64,000 nt of DNA from an uncultured Bacteroidales bacterium (GTDB lineage Bacteria; Bacteroidota; Bacteroidia; Bacteroidales; Bacteroidaceae), in contig CALGJF010000008.1 of assembly GCA_937914945.1 (NCBI GenBank), positions 3,604-67,603 of the forward strand. Reading direction: 5' to 3'. This document shows positions 1 to 8,830 of this stretch, piece by piece. The notes under the pieces are model-generated. The model was not told the DNA's origin and ran no database searches. It saw nothing but the letters and a program-made list of their open reading frames with translations. Made by a program: the position numbers and the translations under genes. Positions within the stretch are counted from its first letter, which is position 1. Every line of letters starts with the position of its first letter.

Positions 1-525
1 TTGAGCGATTTTGTATCGCCGCATGGCGACAAAATAGGGCTGTTTGCCACCACTGTAAGCAACCGCCTATGCCACACCCATATCAACGACACATACCACA
101 ACCTACTGCTGCAAACCATTGCGAGCAGGGTTGCCGAAGCTGCTGCTACCCTCATGCACATGGAGGTGCGCACAAACACCGCCCTTTGGGGATATGCTCC
201 AACGGAGAGACTGACACCCGAAGAACTTAATTTGGAAAAATTCCAAGGCATACGCCCCGCCGTAGGCTACCCATCGCTGCCCGACCAATCGGTGATTTTT
301 ATAATCGATGAACTATTGAAGATGAACGAAATTGGCATTGAACTTACACCCAACGGAGCCATGAACCCACACGCATCTGTTTGCGGGATAATGATTGCCC
401 ACCCCGCAGCACGCTATTTTGCGGTGGGGAAAATAAGCGATGAACAACTGCGGGACTATGCCCGCCGCAGAGGAACGACACCTGAAAGTTTATACCGATT
501 TCTGGACAAAAACGTCGGAAAATAG
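1..525 (+). CDS. metH: Methionine synthase (cobalamin-dependent), C-terminal reactivation domain, 5'-truncated by window edge
   Basis: The open frame enters from the left edge, so only the last 174 codons are present. The first codon, TTG, is most likely an internal Leu rather than a start. The segment matches the S-adenosylmethionine-binding activation domain of MetH: a 'DFVSPHGDKIGLFATTV' start, a helical stretch ending in a WGYAP motif, then 'GIRPAVGYPSLPDQS', which corresponds to the family's RPxxGYPxxPD signature. In the family this domain reductively methylates oxidised cobalamin with AdoMet so that the enzyme can keep making methionine from homocysteine. It could also be a separately encoded activation protein, as some bacteria split MetH; the missing 5' part would decide this. 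Confidence 0.85.
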   Translation: MSDFVSPHGDKIGLFATTVSNRLCHTHINDTYHNLLLQTIASRVAEAAATLMHMEVRTNTALWGYAPTERLTPEELNLEKFQGIRPAVGYPSLPDQSVIFIIDELLKMNEIGIELTPNGAMNPHASVCGIMIAHPAARYFAVGKISDEQLRDYARRRGTTPESLYRFLDKNVGK

Positions 526-606
526 AAGTTTACCACGATAATATCGTAAAAATAGGAAAATTAAAACTATATTAGCGCAGATTATAACACACAAAAAAGT
601 TTCACA

Positions 607-1344
607 ATGACACTCAGAAAAATTCTACACCCCCTTTATGTGCTTTACCAATTGGTATTTGCATGGTGGGCAGCCCTCTTGGTTATTGCACTCACATGCA
701 TATGCATAAGCCTTTTCGGCCGCTATTTGAAGATAAAGAACGGCGACTACTACCCCGCGCTCATTCTGTTCCGTGTAGTATGCTGGATATGCCTTGTACC
801 GGTAAAAGTGGTAGACCGCAACAAGTTTGTGGAAAAAGAGAAGAACTATGTGTTTGTGGCAAACCATCAAGGATTCTTCGATGTACTTGTAATGTATGGC
901 TATGTGCAAAAGAATTTCAAATGGATGATGAAGGCATCGCTTCGCAAGGTACCCTTGCTGGGCAAGGCTTGTGCCGACACCGACCACATATATGTTGACC
1001 GCACAACCCCGCAAAAGGATATACTGCGCAAGGCACTCAACATACTGAAAAGTGGCAAATCGATGGCCATATTCCCCGAGGGCACACGCTGCAAGAACGG
1101 CAAGATGGGTTCATTCAAAAAGGGTGCGTTTGTGGTTGCCAACATGGCACAGAAGCCTGTTGTTCCCGTAGCAATCCAAGGTTCATACCAACTAATGCCT
1201 CCGGGCAAGTTCTTCTTGCATTGGTCGCCCATAAAGCTGACATTCCACGCACCTATAGAGTGCAAAGGCCGCGATGCCGATAATGTGGAATATTTGATGA
1301 ACACATCGCGCGAGGTAATAGCAAAAACCCTTGGCGAGGCGTAA
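607..1344 (+). CDS. plsC: 1-acyl-sn-glycerol-3-phosphate acyltransferase (PlsC family)
   Basis: This 245-aa membrane-associated acyltransferase would transfer an acyl group to the sn-2 position of lysophosphatidic acid in phospholipid synthesis. A hydrophobic N-terminal segment (about residues 15-38) is followed by the catalytic HX4D motif, H87-QGFF-D92, and by the substrate-binding FPEGTR motif at 156-161. The length is normal for PlsC. The gene lies 81 bp after the methionine synthase stop and converges on the next gene, from which it is separated by a 44-bp palindromic terminator. The family also includes acyltransferases for other lysolipids, so exact specificity is inferred. Confidence 0.9.
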   Translation: MTLRKILHPLYVLYQLVFAWWAALLVIALTCICISLFGRYLKIKNGDYYPALILFRVVCWICLVPVKVVDRNKFVEKEKNYVFVANHQGFFDVLVMYGYVQKNFKWMMKASLRKVPLLGKACADTDHIYVDRTTPQKDILRKALNILKSGKSMAIFPEGTRCKNGKMGSFKKGAFVVANMAQKPVVPVAIQGSYQLMPPGKFFLHWSPIKLTFHAPIECKGRDADNVEYLMNTSREVIAKTLGEA

Positions 1345-1357
1345 ATTACACGACATA

Positions 1358-1401
1358 AAAAATAAATATAGCGAAGGCATGCCTTCGCTATATTTATTTT
1401 T
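1358..1401. terminator. 44-bp perfect palindrome, bidirectional terminator
   Basis: The sequence is a perfect inverted repeat centred at 1379/1380, with a GC-rich core flanked by A-rich and T-rich arms. It therefore reads as an intrinsic terminator on both strands. It serves plsC (+) and the convergent lipoprotein gene (-), and overlaps the stop codon of the latter at 1394-1396. Confidence 0.85.
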
Positions 1402-2104
1402 CGAGCAACCGCTGCTGCTCCAAGCGGTTTGCATTCTCGCGGGCCACGTCGTAAAAGAGTTTTACAAAGGCATCGTTGCGAAAGGAGGGGGGCGCATCGT
1501 TGTAAAGAGATTCAAGCTCACTGTTGAGTATGGGTGCCGGCACACCGCTGTATCGAAGTGCAAATATACAAGGGCCCAACACATTGTTTATATTACGCCT
1601 CACATAGCCATCGATAAGTAGCTCCACCGACGCGCCTACGGCCTCAATAGAGTCGCTCACATAGTCGGCAGCAGCTTCGGTCGATTGGCCGTTCAATATC
1701 AAAGAGGCCTCCACACGTTCAAGTTCACTCATAAGGAGTTCAAAGCGTGCCTGCTCGCGCATAAAAAGATTGAGTTCGTTGTTTAGAGGAGTGCCGCCGA
1801 CTTCTATGGCATTATCTGTAATATCAAACACGATATTGCCCTTCTCGGCTACAAATGGCAGAATGGGTATATCCCCAATGTATAGCGAGGCAACAAAGGC
1901 CGAATCGGCAGTTCCACGCATCTTGAATGTACTATGTTGCACTCTGCACGAATCTATTGTAACCGCACTGCCGTTTTCCACCATTTTTATATACACATAC
2001 TCTCCATTTACGACATCGGAAGATATCGTTCCCCGAACACTGAAATCGTTTCCACAAGAAAGAAGAGCAAGGGAGAGAAAAGAGAGTACAAGAGGGTTCT
2101 TCAT
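1394..2104 (-). CDS. DUF4369-like lipoprotein of unknown function
   Basis: The preferred start is the ATG at 2104, giving 236 aa and a clean lipoprotein signal peptide with lipobox LLSC (Cys about residue 17). A longer reading to 2158 only adds residues ahead of the signal. The N-terminal part (about 20-110) resembles the beta-rich DUF4369 domain that precedes thioredoxin-like domains in many Bacteroidota lipoproteins: 'VRGTISSDVVNGEYVYIKM' and a segment ending in an Ile-Val-Phe-Asp strand. No thioredoxin CxxC motif follows. The C-terminal half is mostly helical and charged, ending in a Leu/Gln/Arg-rich stretch. A convincing promoter lies at 2135-2164. Function is unknown; an envelope location is inferred. 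Confidence 0.75.
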   Translation of the reverse strand: MKNPLVLSFLSLALLSCGNDFSVRGTISSDVVNGEYVYIKMVENGSAVTIDSCRVQHSTFKMRGTADSAFVASLYIGDIPILPFVAEKGNIVFDITDNAIEVGGTPLNNELNLFMREQARFELLMSELERVEASLILNGQSTEAAADYVSDSIEAVGASVELLIDGYVRRNINNVLGPCIFALRYSGVPAPILNSELESLYNDAPPSFRNDAFVKLFYDVARENANRLEQQRLLEK

Positions 2105-2134
2105 ATTCTTTTGATTATCGTGTGTTTGCACAAG

Positions 2135-2164
2135 CGAAGATAATAACAATTCCAACACCTCAAA
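2135..2164 (-). promoter_or_regulatory. Bacteroidota-type promoter for the DUF4369-like lipoprotein
   Basis: On the minus strand a -33 TTTG (2164-2161) is followed after 18 bp by the -7 element TATCTTCG (2142-2135). This lies about 30 bp upstream of the ATG at 2104. Confidence 0.6.
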
Positions 2165-2278
2165 GTTTTATTAATCTATTTTATGATTTAACGCTAAACT
2201 ATAACATTTTACAACAAAAAAGAGGCGACAGAGGGCAAGTTTAGAGAAAAAGAGAAAGGGGTATGATGTTTTTTTCAC

Positions 2279-2286
2279 TATCTTCG
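2279..2286 (+). promoter_or_regulatory. Possible -7 element for the S46 peptidase gene
   Basis: TATCTTCG followed by C sits 34 bp before the ATG at 2321. It matches the variant -7 element seen elsewhere in this window, but no TTTG-like -33 box is found at the expected distance. Confidence 0.35.
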
Positions 2287-2320
2287 CGCCCAAGAAAATT
2301 TTTATAAAGTTTATATAATT

Positions 2321-4468
2321 ATGAGAAAAACATTTTTGACACTGCTTGTTGCAGCAATCACCCTTCCCGCGCAGCTTATTGCCGACGAGGGTATGTGGCT
2401 ACTACAACTCATGCGTAGCCAAAATTTGGAGAAACCTATGCGCGAACTTGGTCTTGAAATCACAGCCGACGATATCTACGCACCCGGCGCCGTATCGTTG
2501 AAGGATGCCATAGGTATTTTTGGCGGTGGCTGTACCGGTGAGATTGTTTCGCCCAACGGCCTTATACTCACCAACCACCATTGCGGATACAGCTACATCC
2601 AACAGCTCAGTAGCGTGGAGCACAACTACCTGCGCGATGGTTTCTGGAGCCAGAGCTATGCCGAGGAACTCCCATGCAAGGATATTAATTTTACATTCGT
2701 TGCCGAGATAAAGGATGTTACCGAGGATATCAACAAACGCATTGCCGATGGTACTTTGAGCGAGCAGGACTCTTTCAATGAGGCCGCTCTTGCACGCATT
2801 GCCACCGAATTGTTCGACAAGGACAATATTGAAGGTAAAAAGTTCCTGACACCGCAACTGCTCCCCTACTTTGAGGGCAACAAGTTCTATCTTGTGTATT
2901 ACAAGAAATATACCGACGTGCGCCTGGTGGGAACACCCCCCAACTCTATTGGTAAATTCGGTGGCGAAACCGACAACTGGATGTGGCCCCGCCACACAGG
3001 CGATTTCTCGGTATTCCGTGTATATGGCGACTCGCTTGGCAACCCCGCCGCATACAGCGACAAGAACATACCATTGAGTACACCCAAATATCTGAACATA
3101 TCACTTGCAGGTGTTGATTATGACGACTTCGCCATGATTATGGGCTTCCCCGGCAGCACATCGCGCTACCTCACAAGTGAGGAGGTTAAGCACCGCATGT
3201 ATTCGCAAAACGAGCCCCGCATTGCCATGCGCGACGCAGCCCTCAAAATCATACGCGAGGAGATGGCGAAGGATGAGGCTGTAAACATCCAATACGCAAG
3301 CAAGATGGCACGCATAAGCAACTATTGGAAGAACTCGATAGGCATGAACAAGGCTATCGTGGACAACAAGGTTGTTGAAACCAAGTTAGAGAAAGAGGCC
3401 GCATTCAAAGCCTTCGCACAGAGAGTAGGCAATAAGAGCTACGAGAGCGTGGTAGAGGATATCAATGCCGCCATAAACACACAAAACCGCACAGAGTATC
3501 TTGCCACATTGGTGGTGGAGCTTATAAGCAACATAGAGTTCGTAAGACGTAACATTGCATTTGGCAACGACAGCACTGCCGATGCCAAACTGCTTGAAAA
3601 GCCCGAAATGGTAAAGAGTTATTACACATGGGTACACGACCGCGACTACAACCACCGCATAGACTGCCGCGTGGCAAAAGCACTTATTCCTCTTTATATG
3701 TCGCTCACAAGCGAGGAGGAGCGCCCTGCCCTGCTTAACGAGATGAACAAGAAGTACAAGGGCAACATGGAAAAATATATCGACGATGTATATGAAACAT
3801 CCATAATGGCAAGCGAGAAGAACATGGAGAAATTCCTGAAAAAGCCCGCAGCCAAGAAGCTCGAAAAGGATATGGCTATTCAGTTGCGCAATGCAATCTA
3901 TGGAAAATATCGCGAGATTGCAAACAACCAAAAAGAGTTCAACAACACCATAAACATGCTGCACAAAACCTACCTCAAAGGATTGATGGAGATGGCAAAC
4001 GGCGCGCCCATGGCACCCGATGCAAACTTCACCATGCGCCTCACATATGGCAGCGTTAAGGCATACCAGCCCAAAGATGGTGTTACATACAACCACTACA
4101 CCACCCTTAACGGTGTAATGGAGAAGGAGGACAACACAAACAGCGAGTTCACCGTTCCCGCACGTTTGAAGGAGCTTTACCTCACAAAGGATTACGGCGA
4201 CTATGCACTGCCCAACGGCGACCTGCCCGTTGCATTCCTCACAACCAACGACATCACAGGCGGTAACAGCGGCAGCCCCGTTATGAACTCACGAGGCGAG
4301 CTCATAGGACTTGCATTCGACGGCAACTGGGAATCATTGAGCAGCGACATCAATTTCGACAAGAAACTGCAGCGTTGCATAAACGTGGATATCCGCTATG
4401 TTCTTTTCATTATTGAAAAATATGGCAACTGCCGCAGATTGATTAACGAGATGAACATCGTGAGATAA
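2321..4468 (+). CDS. S46 family dipeptidyl-peptidase, DPP7 type
   Basis: This is a 715-aa exported serine dipeptidyl-peptidase with an N-terminal signal peptide (about residues 1-21). The S46 catalytic residues are visible: His in TNHHCGY (H87), Asp in RHTGDFSVF (D228) and Ser in GGNSGSPV (S650). The S1-site position 18 residues after the Ser is Gly (G668 in AFDGNWE). In the characterised family Gly here marks DPP7, which removes dipeptides with a hydrophobic P1 residue, while Arg marks the Asp/Glu-specific DPP11. The length matches the family (about 700-720 aa). The enzyme probably works in the periplasm, producing dipeptides for amino-acid fermentation. The gene stands alone, followed by a strong terminator. 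Confidence 0.92.
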   Translation: MRKTFLTLLVAAITLPAQLIADEGMWLLQLMRSQNLEKPMRELGLEITADDIYAPGAVSLKDAIGIFGGGCTGEIVSPNGLILTNHHCGYSYIQQLSSVEHNYLRDGFWSQSYAEELPCKDINFTFVAEIKDVTEDINKRIADGTLSEQDSFNEAALARIATELFDKDNIEGKKFLTPQLLPYFEGNKFYLVYYKKYTDVRLVGTPPNSIGKFGGETDNWMWPRHTGDFSVFRVYGDSLGNPAAYSDKNIPLSTPKYLNISLAGVDYDDFAMIMGFPGSTSRYLTSEEVKHRMYSQNEPRIAMRDAALKIIREEMAKDEAVNIQYASKMARISNYWKNSIGMNKAIVDNKVVETKLEKEAAFKAFAQRVGNKSYESVVEDINAAINTQNRTEYLATLVVELISNIEFVRRNIAFGNDSTADAKLLEKPEMVKSYYTWVHDRDYNHRIDCRVAKALIPLYMSLTSEEERPALLNEMNKKYKGNMEKYIDDVYETSIMASEKNMEKFLKKPAAKKLEKDMAIQLRNAIYGKYREIANNQKEFNNTINMLHKTYLKGLMEMANGAPMAPDANFTMRLTYGSVKAYQPKDGVTYNHYTTLNGVMEKEDNTNSEFTVPARLKELYLTKDYGDYALPNGDLPVAFLTTNDITGGNSGSPVMNSRGELIGLAFDGNWESLSSDINFDKKLQRCINVDIRYVLFIIEKYGNCRRLINEMNIVR

Positions 4469-4485
4469 ACGAAAAAGAGAATCTC

Positions 4486-4525
4486 ATACAAAAATGGCCG
4501 GCTGTTGAGCCGGCCATTTTTGTAT
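4486..4525. terminator. Bidirectional hairpin terminator
   Basis: An 18-bp perfect stem with a GTTG loop has a GC core (GGCCGGCT) and A/T-rich outer arms, so a U-tract is produced on either strand. It separates the convergent S46 peptidase (+) and GEVED-like protein (-) genes. The rest of the 98-bp gap holds nothing recognisable. Confidence 0.9.
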
Positions 4526-4566
4526 AATGTTTACCACACCCTTCTCAAAGTGTGCTAATACAATTT

Positions 4567-7161
4567 CTATTGAACAACTTTCTTGCCATTCACAATGAAC
4601 ACGCCTTTGGTTACTTTCTGCACACGTCTGCCATAGAGGTCGTAAACATCTGCAGCGCCCTCGGCTGCGGGGAGTTCAACAATTCCTGTTGTTTCATCAC
4701 CAACATATTCTACCGTAATTTTGCCGTTCTCCTTATCCATAGCCACTGATGTAGTATAGTGTTCTATAGCCTTTACCGTGAAATCGGCATCGGTAAGAAA
4801 AGTTGTAGAGATAAAATTGTCACCATTGGCATATTCTACACCCTCGAAGATGATGCCGCCATTGTCGTTACCTGTAACCTCTACCAGATAATCTATGGTA
4901 TATACATTGGGGTTCTCTATAAGATAGACTACCGAGCCGTGGTCGTCCCACCTCCAGTTACGTACTGCGGCTGCAGCTTCATTGGTAACGATACAGGCGA
5001 AATAGGTGGAAGCATCGCTGTAGCCGCCACCGGCGTGAATACCGAATGTTCCTTCGTAGTCGCCGCTGTTGGCGCGTATGCCGTCAAGTGCAGTTTTTGT
5101 CTCTGTAAATTTATAATCCCTGCCGCTTCGCGTTACATATGCATTTCTTGCAGGCTGGTACATATAGTACTTGCCGCCTTCCTGAAAGATCTGCCAAACG
5201 ACAGTTTCATCAAAAGGGTCAACCTCCTCTTTATATATATCAGCCACTGAAGCATTACCGGGGAGGTTGTTATAAGAGTGGTTGGTCATACCGCGCAGAC
5301 TTATATACTCGCCGGTGATGCTGCTGTTATATGCCCAATAGCCTTCGCCACTCTTTGCTGAAACCTGATAGAGTTTATAGTTCTTCAACTCAGAGAGAGA
5401 GGATATAGGGGTGCAGGGGGCAGGGCCCATGGTGTATGTCACTGTGATGACGCGATCTTCAACGGTTATTTCGGCTCTGCATCCGTCAACTGCGATGGGA
5501 GTAAGTTGCTCTACCGAGAAGAACTGTGTAGCATATACCGTGCCGCCATCGGCTGTTTCTATGTTGGCATATACAACACCACCTTCTCCTTCAACACCCA
5601 CCACCTTTACGGTGTAAAGTTGCTCCTGCTGCATATCGCCCTTGATGCCTACCTGGCTGCCACGCATATACTCTGCGGGGATGGTATATGTGCCGTCGGC
5701 TGCAATGGCTGTGTAGGGAACATTTATCTCTATCCAGTTGGGGTTGCCGTTATCATCGAGTTGCTCAGCTGCATTTACGTTATAACCATACTTGAGGATA
5801 AAGCCATACTGCACAAAGCCGGGAGCAGGAACATCCTTCACGGTCAAAGGCTCGGCATAATTGGTTGTGTAGCCTTGCAAAGCGTTTCCATCCGATGCCA
5901 GCACGATGTCGCCATTGAGCTGGGAAGCGTTCACTGCCACATTGTCGCCGTGCACATCGAGCATAACATCTATGTAACCGCCACCATCTGAAATGATGGT
6001 GCTGCCTCCTGCGGGGTTGATACTATTCCAATCGACCTTGTAGCGCATACGATAGAAACCTGCAGGGGTACCTTCGGGTACTGTAAACTTTGGCACTCCG
6101 CCACCAATGGTGTTACCATTGCTTACAGTTGAGCCATCGCACTTGTACCAAGTGCCACCTATCTGCACTGCGCTGTAACTTACGACCTCGCTGCCTGCGG
6201 CAGGTATGCCATTGTCGTTCAGTGTGTACTCGAACTTGCCATCATTGTTCCAATCGACATACACATAGGCACTCATCCAAGTACCTGTATAGTTAAATGT
6301 GGGCTGCACCTGAGCACCTGCTTTGGCCGAGAATACACTCAAAGCGGTATTATCGGTATATACCTTACCGGCTGTTGCCGATGAAGAGTAGCTTACACCA
6401 TCCGATGTGAGGCCTACGCTGTTGAGGCGGCGGTCGTTACGTGTGGATGCAGCATCCTTGTCATAGGTAAGAGCGTACTTGTCGGTGGTGAAACGCTTGT
6501 CGGGGTTGTTGTCTATAACGATTTCATCGAAATAGGCATACCAATCCTCGGTATCGGCGTGGGGCGAACGAACATCGGGAACGATAACCAATGAGTAGAT
6601 ATCGATACCGCTGGCAGCATTTTCCTCTTTAGAGTATGAGAAGCCTTTGAAGCTCACCACAACATCTTGCCAGCCCTCTTTGGGCTTGACATTAGAGGTT
6701 GTAACCGCCCAGAACTGCTCGTCCTCACCATCCTGCCAATTCCAACTCTCCTCTACTCTCTTGCCTAGTCCAATAACCATCATACGGCTATCGGCAGGTT
6801 TGTTCTTGAGATAGGCCATTATGTGGATGTACTGGAGTTGCTTGGTCATACGGATGGGCTCTTTAAGGTCGATGCGCACACCAAATGTGTTACTGCCGTA
6901 ACGGCTGCGACGCAGCTTCACAACATTTTCTGTTGCATTGGGAGCTACACCCATCACCTCGTCGACTTCGGTATCGGGGTTGGCTGCAACTGCAGCATCA
7001 AAGTCTATTACAGGAGTTTCGGCACGGAAAGGACTTTCCGCCCAAGAGTCGTAAACGCTTATAGATTTATAATCTTCGCTATCGAATGTTATCGTGGTCT
7101 GTGCCTGCGCGGTGAGCCCGAAAAACACCAACGCAGCAGAAAGGATGATATTCTTTTTCAT
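4567..7161 (-). CDS. Large secreted multidomain protein with GEVED-like domain and T9SS-type C-terminal sorting region
   Basis: The 864-aa product has a signal peptide ending AQAQ (about residue 21). An N-terminal beta-sandwich region (25-220) has segments like 'GLGKRVEESWNWQDGEDEQ' and a 'YFDEIVIDN' strand. Residues about 235-405 resemble a GEVED domain, with VYVDWNNDGKFEY and the paired GFYRMRYKVDW. A further segment (about 600-760, 'YKLYQVSAKSGEGYWAYN') resembles the ligand-binding-like modules of the secreted protein at the right edge of the window. The last 35 residues (VYDLYGRRVQK... ending GKKVVQ) look like a T9SS sorting domain, predicting surface delivery. It lies 33 bp after the GH29 gene on the same strand and is probably co-transcribed. 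No catalytic motif was recognised; glycan or protein binding is inferred. Confidence 0.75.
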   Translation of the reverse strand: MKKNIILSAALVFFGLTAQAQTTITFDSEDYKSISVYDSWAESPFRAETPVIDFDAAVAANPDTEVDEVMGVAPNATENVVKLRRSRYGSNTFGVRIDLKEPIRMTKQLQYIHIMAYLKNKPADSRMMVIGLGKRVEESWNWQDGEDEQFWAVTTSNVKPKEGWQDVVVSFKGFSYSKEENAASGIDIYSLVIVPDVRSPHADTEDWYAYFDEIVIDNNPDKRFTTDKYALTYDKDAASTRNDRRLNSVGLTSDGVSYSSSATAGKVYTDNTALSVFSAKAGAQVQPTFNYTGTWMSAYVYVDWNNDGKFEYTLNDNGIPAAGSEVVSYSAVQIGGTWYKCDGSTVSNGNTIGGGVPKFTVPEGTPAGFYRMRYKVDWNSINPAGGSTIISDGGGYIDVMLDVHGDNVAVNASQLNGDIVLASDGNALQGYTTNYAEPLTVKDVPAPGFVQYGFILKYGYNVNAAEQLDDNGNPNWIEINVPYTAIAADGTYTIPAEYMRGSQVGIKGDMQQEQLYTVKVVGVEGEGGVVYANIETADGGTVYATQFFSVEQLTPIAVDGCRAEITVEDRVITVTYTMGPAPCTPISSLSELKNYKLYQVSAKSGEGYWAYNSSITGEYISLRGMTNHSYNNLPGNASVADIYKEEVDPFDETVVWQIFQEGGKYYMYQPARNAYVTRSGRDYKFTETKTALDGIRANSGDYEGTFGIHAGGGYSDASTYFACIVTNEAAAAVRNWRWDDHGSVVYLIENPNVYTIDYLVEVTGNDNGGIIFEGVEYANGDNFISTTFLTDADFTVKAIEHYTTSVAMDKENGKITVEYVGDETTGIVELPAAEGAADVYDLYGRRVQKVTKGVFIVNGKKVVQ

Positions 7162-7194
7162 AATTTTCTGTTTTATAAGTAGTGTTGATGTCTG

Positions 7195-8709
7195 TTAGTA
7201 AACATTTAGGTTAGAGAGCAATGGGCACGCACGGCTGTCGAGAATGGTGATGCGCAACTGCTTTGCATTGTAGCCGTTGCCATAGCTGCTGCTTGTGCTG
7301 CCGTTAAGCGGTATTATGCGTTTGTAACCAATGGTAGTGGTCTGCATATTGGGGCAAAGTTCAACCCAGGTGGAACCATCCTCGGTGTACTCTATCTTGA
7401 AGTCCTTAACGCGCTGGCCCAGCTTGATGGGCTCCTGCATCACAAGGTAGCGGATTGTCTGCGGTGTATCCCAAGTGAGGGTGATTATTGCATCAAGGTC
7501 GCCATCGTTGGTGCCCCAATATGTCTCCTTGTCGCCATCGGTAAGGTTGTCCTTCTCATACTTGCCACCTGTGCGTGTATCGCTCACCTCAATGGTTGCC
7601 AGCTTGGCAAGGTCGGTGGCCTGGGTACTCTCGTCGAGCCCATATACGGGCACTGCAAGACGTTCGTGGAGCATCTTACCCAACTTCTTCAACTCGTTCA
7701 CGGTGTTTGTAGGAAGCACGCCATACTCGTCGGGAGGGCAGTTAAGAATGAGAGTGGCATTGCGGCCCACGGTTTCCAGGTACATCTGGAACAGGCGCTC
7801 GGCACTTTTCATTGTTTCGCCTCTGTGCCAGAACCAACCGTTGTTGGTAGCCTTGGCATCACTCTCGCCGGGGTTCCAGATCCAACCGTTTATATCGCCC
7901 TCTTCGCGTACAACGGTTTCGGACATATAGTCGGTCATAGCCCAGTCGGTTTCACCGGCATAGCCCGACTCGTTACCAATCCAGCGGGCCTCGCCACCTA
8001 CACCCCACATTACGCAGTTGGGGGCTATGCGGTGCACGCGGGCACGCAGGTTGGGCACGTCGTAGTAGATTTCGGCATCGATTGAGCGGGAACCACCCTC
8101 ACCGCCATAATAACCGTCGCCACCACGTGCACCATCGAACCACATCTCAAACTGGTCTGCTCCAAACTCGGCAAGTTCCTCACATTGTTTCAGGAAAACT
8201 TCGGAAACATAGGTATCCTTGCCATAGTGGGCCGAGTTACGGTCCCAGGGGGAGATGTAGAAACCATACTTCATATTGTGTTTTTGGCTTGCTTCGGCAA
8301 ACAACTTGGGAATGTTTGCAGTGCGGCCATTCTCGTTACCTGCATTCTTTATGCTATGCTCGGTTGTTGCGGTGGGCCACAAGCAAAAACCGTCGTGGTG
8401 CTTCACAACGGCAATACCGCCATTCATACCGGCAGCTTTCACCGATGTTACCCACTGCTCGGGGTTGGGGAATGCCAAAGGAGCATACTTCGACTCGTCT
8501 TCGTTACCGAAGCCCCACTCCAAGCCGGTGAATGTGTTCATACCATAGTGGAAGAATGCATAAAACTCTGTTTCGTTCCACAAAATCTGCCTTTCGTGCG
8601 GTACCGGATGACAAGGCGCGGGCGCATTGTCCGGGTTGGGCAGCTCATAGTTCTGGGCAAACCCCAGCGCCGGTATAAGCAAACCGACAAGTAATATTCT
8701 GATTTTCAT
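7195..8709 (-). CDS. Alpha-L-fucosidase, GH29, with C-terminal F5/8-type (CBM32-like) domain
   Basis: This 504-aa exported enzyme has a signal peptide ending GFAQ (about residue 19). The GH29 barrel shows the fucose-binding KHHDGF motif (103-108), the YISPWDRN strand and the nucleophile Asp in MWFDGARG (D192). The YxSPWDRN form is, as I recall, typical of GH29 subfamily B (alpha-1,3/1,4-fucosidases), but this was not checked. From about residue 355 a discoidin-like domain follows ('VSDTRTGGKYEKDNLTDGD', then a YLVMQEPI strand), likely a carbohydrate-binding module. It removes terminal fucose from host or plant glycans. It sits between two secreted multidomain proteins on the same strand, which suggests shared expression. 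No T9SS tail is seen. Confidence 0.9.
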   Translation of the reverse strand: MKIRILLVGLLIPALGFAQNYELPNPDNAPAPCHPVPHERQILWNETEFYAFFHYGMNTFTGLEWGFGNEDESKYAPLAFPNPEQWVTSVKAAGMNGGIAVVKHHDGFCLWPTATTEHSIKNAGNENGRTANIPKLFAEASQKHNMKYGFYISPWDRNSAHYGKDTYVSEVFLKQCEELAEFGADQFEMWFDGARGGDGYYGGEGGSRSIDAEIYYDVPNLRARVHRIAPNCVMWGVGGEARWIGNESGYAGETDWAMTDYMSETVVREEGDINGWIWNPGESDAKATNNGWFWHRGETMKSAERLFQMYLETVGRNATLILNCPPDEYGVLPTNTVNELKKLGKMLHERLAVPVYGLDESTQATDLAKLATIEVSDTRTGGKYEKDNLTDGDKETYWGTNDGDLDAIITLTWDTPQTIRYLVMQEPIKLGQRVKDFKIEYTEDGSTWVELCPNMQTTTIGYKRIIPLNGSTSSSYGNGYNAKQLRITILDSRACPLLSNLNVY

Positions 8710-8830
8710 AAGTTAGTTTTTAAGGTTTCTATTTTCTATCATAAATATCATTTGGTATAGTATACAAATTCATATAAAAATTTATATGAAATATATTTCA
8801 ATCTTTTTTCAAAAAAGTTCTACATACAGC

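Noticed and set aside
1..3. TTG at the left edge as a true start codon
   Set aside because: The reading frame continues a known domain core from its first residues; the codon is better read as an internal Leu of a gene cut by the window.
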